A stretch of DNA of 64,000 nt. It comes from Diphasiastrum complanatum (taxonomy: Eukaryota; Streptophyta; Lycopodiopsida; Lycopodiales; Lycopodiaceae). The notes below the pieces were generated by a model. The model was given only the letters and a program-made list of their open reading frames with translations. It had not been told where the DNA came from and did not search any database. This document shows, one piece after another, positions 54,539-63,500 of the stretch. Made by a program: the position numbers and the translations under genes. The DNA is taken from contig CM055095.1 of NCBI GenBank assembly GCA_029204225.1, positions 71,589,617 through 71,653,616 on the forward strand, read 5' to 3'. The stretch's first letter is position 1; the number at the start of each line of letters is the position of its first letter.

Positions 54539-57500
54539 CCGAGATACTAAGTTTTGAATGATCAGTTTTTACTTTCAATATCAAAAGTGGATCGAGCATA
54601 ATCCTACCAAGTTAGCAATCAAGACCTTAGCATGTTGTGAAAGAAAGCTAGAGACGCACCTCAAGTTGGGGTGCCTAAATGTTCACTCTTCATCTCACCA
54701 TATAGTCTCATCAAGGATGGCATTATCAGAAATAAATCTCATAGATCACATTTGCGTATTGTGGTGAGCTCAAAGTTTGCAAAGAATCTCCAATCTATTT
54801 ATTGATTCACACCAAGCATGGCGGCTTTGCACATCGATGAACATTAAGACTCAAAAAGATGAGAGAAGAGCAATCAACAACAAAATTCTAGTTCAATGTC
54901 CAAAAATCCCTAAAAGAGCATTTCAAACATGATTAGTGAGCATTATTATAATGTGATAATTTTAGGTCTCAAATAATGCCAACGGTTCACATTTTAAGCA
55001 TGTCAAACATGGAACACTGCACAAGGCATTTTGTACATTTGAGAGGATTCTTAAAAACAAAATAGCTTTTTCAAAATGCAAAAAGGGATTGTTCCACCCG
55101 CATTTCAAAAGAGAGGCCTCTGCTAGTCAACTTTTAGAACCCTTAACAAATTGTATACTTAAGATTATATCAATCAACAATATTCTGATTTATGGCATAT
55201 TTACACATTGGAAAAAGAACTATGTAAATATTAATGTTAAAACTATGTAACTCTTGAAAGTGAATTAAATACTTGCCTGTAGGAAATATATGATACCTGA
55301 TTAAGTAATTCAGCTTCTGAAGAATATGGCGACCATTGCAAAATTGTAGATAAATTCTTGGTCCAATCATTTATTGTAGTACGTATCATCCTCCTAGGAT
55401 TCTTTAGGTCACCAAAAAGCTCATAGTCCACCTAAATATTAACAAAAAATAATAATGGAAGGTGATTGCTCAACATCTTGAAGCAATATTATAAATCGTG
55501 TATATTTCGACCAAGAAATAAAGAAAAGATCACAATCTCACCATTGGAACAATTGTATCCTCATGGCCAGTTTCACGTAGAAATGTGTAGGAAAGAAGAC
55601 CAATACTTTGAGTTGCAATTGCACTGAACCAAAATATCAATCAACTATTAGTTCATTAATCCAAATTGACATTCTAGCAATCATAAAGTATCGACTACTC
55701 CCTACATCCAAATTGCAAAAATGGCTGAAAAGATACATGTAAAAACCAGAAAAATTTATGTGATACATCATGCTCCAAAGTATGCCAATTACAAAATAGA
55801 AAGCAATCAAAATTGAAAACTACTCAACAACAATGTACTCTAATGACAAGTATAAAATTGACTTCAGCACATCTAGTTGAGATTTATCTCTTGCAATCCA
55901 ATTAATTAGGCACCATAAAAAGTCACATGGAATGTATAATGATTGACAATTTTTTCCCATAGAATGTATCTACCATGGATGTAGCGGATTGAGATCCAAT
56001 GCATCCACGATCCAAAATGCACCTTCCGGATTGTTAGCAATCCGGAAGCCGGATCACAAAAAAACAAAATTCAAGGGTAATTTGGTTCCACCTAAAGCAT
56101 GAAATTTACATCTCACATGATTTACTTTCACATGGACATACTAACAATCAATGACTCAGCATAGAAATTCTGAAAATTTCAGCAACAAATACTTTCCTAG
56201 AAGTTCCTCTTTCGATTTAAATTTGTACAATTGCTTTTTGTACAATCAGTACGACTAGATAGATAAAATAGATGACTTAGGATTGTTAAGATCTGAAGGT
56301 GCAAAAAGAATCCATATATCTTGTTGTTGGTTGGTCCCTACACTAGCTGGAAGTAGTCTTTACAGTGAGCTACTATGGGGTGGAAACTCAATCAAAGAAA
56401 TTGCAGATTTGTACAATACATGAGAAATCCAAGAAAAGATCATGCTTGCATGTAGACAAATTAATCTTGAATTGACCCTGCTACAAGGGGTAAGATAAAA
56501 AGAAAGCAAGCTGCAAACATGAAACAAGGGTAGCACAATGAATCTATTCTCTAATCACTTGCTTTCTCCACGTCCATTCTAGAGATATGTACAGGATGAT
56601 GGAAGAAAGCTCTCTCTTAACTGTTTTTGATAGAAAAAAAATTCCAAGGCAGAGCGAAAGAATTTCAAGGAAAAGTAAAAAATGATAATAATAATAATAA
56701 TTTGCGATCCACAAAACATTGATCCTAATGTCTGAATACCAATATGCCTTTTTCAAATCTTCACCCTTAGCTCACATACTCTAAAATATCTTGGTTGATA
56801 ACGTAAAGAAACTCTTTTGAGTTGAGATTCTTCTATTTTGATTTAGTTTCCTCAGTTAGAAAGGTAACCATGAACTCTACTCAAAACAATTCCGTACTTT
56901 GAAAAATGTCACAAGTGAAGTCGCAAACATCTGGAAGAAAAAAACTCTTAAGAGCTCAATAGTAATTATTGCTAAAGATTGAAACTGCTTTGTGGAAAAT
57001 AGAGTTCCTTGGAAGCAATCTAAATGCCTATACAAAAGTTGTCAATAATGTTGGTGCGTAAAACCAATGCAGCAATGAGATGATGTTTCTAAAAGTGACA
57101 ACTTCCATCGACATCTAACCCACAGTCAGGAAACAGAATTTATTTTGCAATTTGTGGCACACAAATACTGGATAGTAGAACAACATTGTAAGAACATATA
57201 ACCATAGAATAATGGCATAACCAAACTGAAGTAATTAGACGTGATGTTGCATACTGGATCTACTTGTTATATGTTGTTAAACGACCATTAAGATTCAGTT
57301 AGATTCACCGGACTAAGTAAATGACGACAAGAAACAACAAATTAACGACAAAAAAATAAAATCAACAATATTGAGCTTAAGTTGTAAACAAAAGTCAACA
57401 AGAAACATGAACTGGCTCTAGCAGCTGCCTTAAAAAAAAATTCCAAAGATTGAAGTTATGACCACTAATGAGTTCACATAAGGCTCTAGGATAGATCCTT

Positions 57501-60500
57501 CCACCAACAACATTGATATAAGTATAGAAAAATGTAATCATTGACTTTGACAACCTTTGTGAAACTTTTCTTTCGATCCACACCTTTGATTTTGTTTTCA
57601 AGCCAACAAAACTTAATGTGCAAAAGACCTTTTTCAACTTCCAAAGCTATACACTATTCCTTCAGGGATCAGCCTGTTCCGTAGCTGAAAACGTGCTCCC
57701 CTATGCTAGAAATCCAGCAAAAAAACCCTTTCTGAATTGGGCTAAACAACTTTCATTTGGATTGTTTTGAATGTACAAAATGCAGTATGGTCTGTATTAA
57801 AAGGTACCAAAAGGGATTCTGGTGTAGTGGTTCCAAATGACACTAATATATTTTTTTTTGGTTCTTATCCGGTCCCTCTTCCCTTGAACAGTATATGAGG
57901 CCACATGGTAAAATGGCCTTCTGAATAGGTTTGTTGAGAGAAAAAATCGATTTCTATTGCTCGAATTCGACAGTAGCTTGAATCGATCATTTGGAAAGTT
58001 GAGTTTAACTGTACCTTCACCTTTGATAGCATGTGTGCTATTGTCGCCAAGGTGAACATATTTCTTGGCAGTGTAAGGCATACAGGACTCAAAACAGGCG
58101 ATATGACTAGTCATGTGCTAAGTGGCTCTAGAATCGAGAAACCAGGAGCTATCATCTGATGCTTCTTGATAATTTGTCATGAATGCATCATGCTCCACTT
58201 CTTGATTGGGATGAGATACTTCTGCAGCTTCATTTGCCTATTGATTTGATTGCCATTTGTTGTTGCTCTTGGCCTTTAGTATCCGACAATCCTGAATCTC
58301 GTGGTTGGTTCGTTTGTAGTATCTGCAGAATAGCTTCTTCTTTGTCGGTCGATTCGACTGCTCTTGACTCTAGGTCGGCTTCTGATTCGAGTTCTGTTTC
58401 GGGCCTTTCTTCTTTTGCTTGTTTGAGCTCTTATTTGTGTAGAGGGCGTGAGAGTCAGCATTCAAGGAACTGAAGGACCCGTTCCTTCCATTTTCTTCCT
58501 GTAACAACATTGAAATGACTCTCAATAGAGTCAGATCTAGGTGTGTTGAAATGATCATCACCCAGTTCCCGTAAGCACTTGGCAAGCTTGAAAGCAGTGT
58601 CATTATTGTTAGGAATTAATGCATTATTTAATTCATTGTAGAGGCCAGCCTGCGTGCTAGAAGGTTTATTTCTATTTTTAGTATAAGTATCAATTTTGCT
58701 AGAATAATATAGAAATCTATTTTAACTAAGATAGCAAAGATTTCTATTGTTAAGACTTCATAATTAGCATTCCAATTGCTATTGTAGAAGGATAGCTTTT
58801 GCTTTTGTTTTTGGGCAGTCTCTATAAGAGGAGATGGGCGCCCACCTCCATTGTGATCTCAATTTCCAACTTATGAAGCATAGCTTCTTGCAGTCTCTCT
58901 TCTTCTTCAGCTTGTGGTTGATGATTTGTGTGAGTACTAATAAGGTTAGTCTACTCCGATTAGAGAATCTCTTCGATTCTAACATGGTATCAGAGCCATC
59001 TCGTTAAGATCGGGATCTATGGAAGGAAGGAGAAGATCAGCACTGCAGGTTTTACTGAAGGAGATCGCATCTAGTGGAGGTGCTATTTGGTGAAGGTTGC
59101 ATCTGGTGGAGGCGCCATCTTGTGCAGGTTTTTCTGGTGGAGGTCACATCTGGCGCAGGTAGCTTCTGGACAGGTGGATCTTGGTAAACGGAAGGAAAGG
59201 TCAAGAGTATTTGATACATATTCTCCTTCTACGTCACCTACAAAGAAGTTACCAAGATGGTATTGTGAGACTATACAGGATAGTCAGATTTTGGATGAGG
59301 GAGAATCAAGTCAACAAGGAGCTAAGAGATTGACAAGGTCAAGTGGACACTATCATGAAGATGGTGAACAAACGCATTATGCATTTATGGCTTCATTGTT
59401 GGATTCAAAGGATTTATTTTACAGAACCAAGTTTAAGCTTAATGGTTATATTGAGCCAGATTAGTAACCAAAGGACTTGGTTGTGATCGATAATTAATTA
59501 TCCATTAAGGGGGAGTGTTAGGAATTAATGGATTAATTAATTCATTGTAGAGGCCAGCTTGCGTGCTAGAAGGCCTATTTCTATTTTTAGTATAAGTACC
59601 AATTTTGCTAGAATAGTATAGAAATCTATTTTAACTAAGATAGCATAGATTTCTATTGTTAAGACTTCATAATTAGCATTCCAATTGCTATGGTAGAAGG
59701 ATAGCTTTTACTTTTGTTTTTGGGCAGTCTCTATAAGAGCAGATGGCCGCCCACCTCCATTGTTATCTCAATTTCCAGCTTATGAAGCATAGCTTCTTGT
59801 AGTCTCTCTTCTTCTTCAGCTTGTGGTTGATGATTTGTGTGAGTACTAATAAGATTAGTCTACTCCCATTAGAGAATCTCTTCGATTCTAACAATTATTG
59901 CGTCTTGATCGTCAACGATTGATCCGACAACGGCCATTTGTTGCAGCAGGTTCTTGAACTGGTTGATGTGATTTTGTAATAAATCACCATTGGCCATCCT
60001 GAGGGAGAAAAATTTCCTTCTGAGGTGTAGCTTAGAAGCTACGTTGCGCACATCGTACAGTGTGCTCAAAAATTCCAGACGTCTTTTGAGGTCTGAGCTT
60101 CAGACACATGGCCGATTTGTGTGTCTGAAATGTTGAGGATGATCAACGTGAAGGCCTTGTCATCCTTTAGCTTCCATCGGGAGATTGCAGCGTCGTCGAC
60201 TTCGGGTCTTGCCTCGATACCAGTGACAACCTCATACAAATCTTTTTCATCTTAAATTTCCATGGGTGATAGTTGGATCCATCGGCTTGTCTACAATGAG
60301 ACCAGCCTTGCTTTGGAAATCCATGTGGAAGTTAGTCTAGGTGACAGTAATAACTATCAGTGACTTAAGAAAGAAAATCAAACGCTATTTACAGAACAAG
60401 AAAGCAATTATCCTATCGACTGATAGGATCAAGTCCTGTGGGAAGCTTGTGAGCTATAGAAATAGCTCTAATGTCGTATCAGATTCTGATAACATCGCTC

Positions 60501-63500
60501 TGATACCATGCTTGGGAAAAACTGGATCGTGACGCCGGGATGAAGGTGCGGCAGAAGATGATTCCCTCGGTGCATACACTACGCCTATTCTAATCGAATC
60601 AGGATGGTGAGTTGAACGACTCGACTGATTCTACTGGATTCTAACTTCGAAGTCGTTAAAATCTATGGCATCGATTACGTAGGCAAACACAAGGAAAGTC
60701 TTGCAACTTATAATGCGAAAGCGAACAAGGAACAGACTATTCAAACAAAATATTAAGGGAAGTCAAACAAAATGATTAAGAAAGCATTGCATACATTTTG
60801 ACGACAATTTGAACACAATAAGGCAGTAATTTAATTCAGAAAGAGTATGAAAATACAAGTCAGTCGATGCTGGAGCTATTGGAATATCAATCCACACTCT
60901 AGAGAGAACTATCAAACAGGGCGGATAGCTCAATGGTAGAGCATCCCATCCGGTATGAGGGAGGTCTTGGGTTCGAATCCTAGTCTGTCCATCCATATTA
61001 TGATTTATGGATTTCTAACATGGTATCAGAGCCAAGTTAGACCTAACAGTTCATGGTGTCAAAGCCATGGTTAGGCGGCCCAAGTTGTGGGGCAGGTGAC
61101 AGCTAGGACCCCAACCAAGTGTGGCTTGAGGGGGGGTGTTGGAATATCAATCCACACTCTAGAGAGAACTATCAAACAGGGCGGATAGCTCAATGGTAGA
61201 GCATCCCATCCAATATGAGGGAGGTCCCGGGTTCGAATCCTAGTCTGTCCATCCATATTATGATTTATGGATTTCTAACAGGAGCACAAGACAATTGCGG
61301 GCGAAACCGCGTGCTCAAAAACTATCTTAGTTCTGTAATAGCTATGAGCTTATTCTGACTCTCAATCTGAAAATAAGAATCGATGTGTGAAAACATCTAG
61401 AGTGTCTATCTTGCAGGATTATCATCATCTCATGCGGCAGTTGTGGCTGTCGTTATCCAGACCAAGAGGTGAGGTAGCTGCAGTCATTGTCAAGGCAGTT
61501 GCACAATGGTAGGAATGGCTAGCATAGGTGTCTAGCTTCGTTTTGAGGGTGCCACGTCAGCAGTGATTTCGAAAATTAATCGAGTCGAGGTGGTGACTCT
61601 TTCGAGTTCGACTCCTTCGAGCCTCGACAATTCGACTACGACTGTCGCGTGGCTACCTATCTTCGAATTCCGTGTATTTTTGCAGATTGTGCGACAATGA
61701 GAGTAAATATGCAGCAACATGAATGGAACTAGATTAACATGGGATTTAGGAGAGTGGAGGACTAAATCCAACAAAATCCACATAACTTTCCTACATGATC
61801 AACTCCAATGATATTTATTGCATTCAACAAATATCTTAGAATGTAACCAGTTCAAATATCCATTATACTGAAAAAAAAAAAATTCAGTGCAAAAGTATAA
61901 ACTTTGTTAAAAAAACAACTGAAATCTTTAAAGTTCTTAAACAACACGGAAGATGGGTGTCTTTGATTGTAGTACAAGGAGCAGAACTTACAACCTTCGG
62001 TGGATAAATATGGCATAGATTGAGAAACATGAAAGGCAAATTAGTTATGTCATGAAGAATGACAAATCCTGTCTATTATGGGATAGTACTAAGAAACCCA
62101 TTCCTAAGGTTTTTCCTTAAAAACAGGTCCATTCCTTACTTAGGAATGGGCGTTCCATTCCTAAGGAACAGCTTTTTGAGACCTTGATTAGAAGATGTCT
62201 GCAGCTCATGATCTACAACTTCATGCATCATTTAATATTTGATCCTCGCTTTGAGCATGAGGATGAGGATGTACCCCCTTTTTGTGACGCTGAAGGGCTT
62301 GAATGAATATAACACTGATTTAAAATGTGAGTTGCCTTCGTCAGACAGGAATGATCAGACAGCAAGGGAGTACACACATGACATTGCACAATATAAGAAC
62401 AGAGACAGGAACGAATCACAATCAAACAAAAAAAATCTACCTAAGGAACCATTCCTTAGGTACTTTAAAAATGGTACGGAATGATTCCGTTACTATGAAT
62501 GGTAGAAGATTCCAACAATGGCCATATGTAGTTGAAAACCTGCTATTTGCAACACAGCTCAAATATAAGATGGTCAATTATTGAATGCATATAAAGAAAG
62601 CATTTGATACCTACAAGACTCCTGTGTTTAGGATAGAGCGGGACAGCAACAAAACATCAATGTTTCAAAAGGGAAACAACGATAACAATGAATGTCGCAC
62701 CCCAAACAACATGACAATTGCAATGTAAACTTTACAGCGAGCTATACAATAAACAAGCCTTATTATATTGAAACAATCCTTGAATCTTGATACTCTTCAA
62801 AGAAACTTTTGAAAACTCAACGTCTAAAACTAGAGAATATAGCCTACTTGTTGGATTCACATCGGCTAAAAACTATAACATCTGCTCCGAGCCGCATGGT
62901 ACTAGTCTTGAATCCATTCCCATCTGCAACAAGTTCAGAAGGTGAAATCATACTGCCGCAGGAAAACAGCACACTATGCTATGACGATCAAATAAGTAGC
63001 AGCGTATGTTGTAGAACATTAGCGGTTGTATTTAAGTTAAATAATACTTGATCTTGAACTACAGCGAATGTTCAAGAAGACATATCCAGAAGTTAAAAAA
63101 CGACAACACTATGCAAAACAAGATCACTGCATCATGCCATCCTAAAACAACGAAGTATGACAGCAGATATAATTATATAAGTGCAAGTCATAGTTCCAGC
63201 CCCTGTACTCACATTGGCCTATGGTTGCATTAGTATTCTTCCGAGAATACCCTAAACTCATACAGTGTCTGATGCATTCTGGATCCATTCCACCTCCATC
63301 ATCTAAAAAGCATCAAACGACAATCAAAAACTAAGACCAAGAGGAATACGTGCAGCAATATTTACCCAGTAGACCTCCTTAAGCACACTAAAGCTGGTAA
63401 GCTGAACATTCCAATCCGATTGCTTAAGCTATCAAGAGTGAAAACCATCAGCCAATGCTGATACTTCGCGTAAAAGGCTTACACAAAGTGTGAAAATTCT

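Larger units (their letters stand above)
58607..59893 (+). mobile_element. Compact copia-type LTR element F (1287 bp)
   Basis: Two 378-bp LTRs (58607-58984 and 59516-59893; TGTTAGGAATT to TTCTAACA) flank only 531 bp. A perfect 5-bp target duplication ATTAT lies at 58602-58606 and 59894-59898. The primer site TGGTATCAGAGCC is at 58985-58997 and the purine tract AAGGGGGAG at 59507-59515. The interior keeps a short coding remnant (about 59180-59460) like the copia linker between integrase and RT. The LTRs differ at about 17 of 378 sites by eye (about 4.5%). It is non-autonomous, and its ends look whole. Confidence 0.9.
60877..61280 (+). mobile_element. TRIM T: 404-bp miniature LTR element with tRNA-like LTRs
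   Basis: Two 144-bp LTRs (60877-61020 and 61137-61280; TGTTGGAATATC to TTCTAACA in the right copy) flank 116 bp. The target duplication GGAGC is perfect (60872-60876 and 61281-61285). The internal part begins with the primer site TGGTATCAGAGCC (61021-61033), holds a possible hairpin (CCTAAC...GTTAGG, about 61042-61075) and ends with a purine tract GAGGGGGGG (61128-61136). There is no coding capacity. The LTRs differ at five of 144 sites, all transitions (about 3.5%), so it is fairly young. Each LTR contains a tRNA-like unit with A and B boxes. Confidence 0.92.
57850..61700 (-). mobile_element. Ty1/copia fossil G, carrying two nested insertions
   Basis: Minus-strand parts: a primer-binding site at 60508-60497 (TGGTATCAGAGC), LTR sequence above it (from 60509; outer end uncertain, about 61700), gag (about 60070-59900 and 58603-58390; [33 protein letters not shown]), a knuckle-like segment (about 58320-58260), and a protease-flanking region down to about 57850 ([12 protein letters not shown]-like). 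Element F (58607-59893) is inserted in gag and TRIM T (60877-61280) in the LTR. Truncated and broken. Confidence 0.75.

Noticed and set aside
60919-61251. Two tandem host tRNA genes
   Set aside because: Both units lie at identical positions in the LTRs of a 404-bp element, and the anticodon arm is poor, so they are element parts and not host tRNA genes.
60763-61256. Repeated minus-strand peptide MDGQTRIRT...
   Set aside because: It is the complement of the tRNA-like LTR sequence, not a protein gene.
62861-62923. Alternative donor for MORC exon c at 62860
   Set aside because: It gives a phase that breaks the next exon; the donor at 62847 keeps frame and supplies residues expected in the family.
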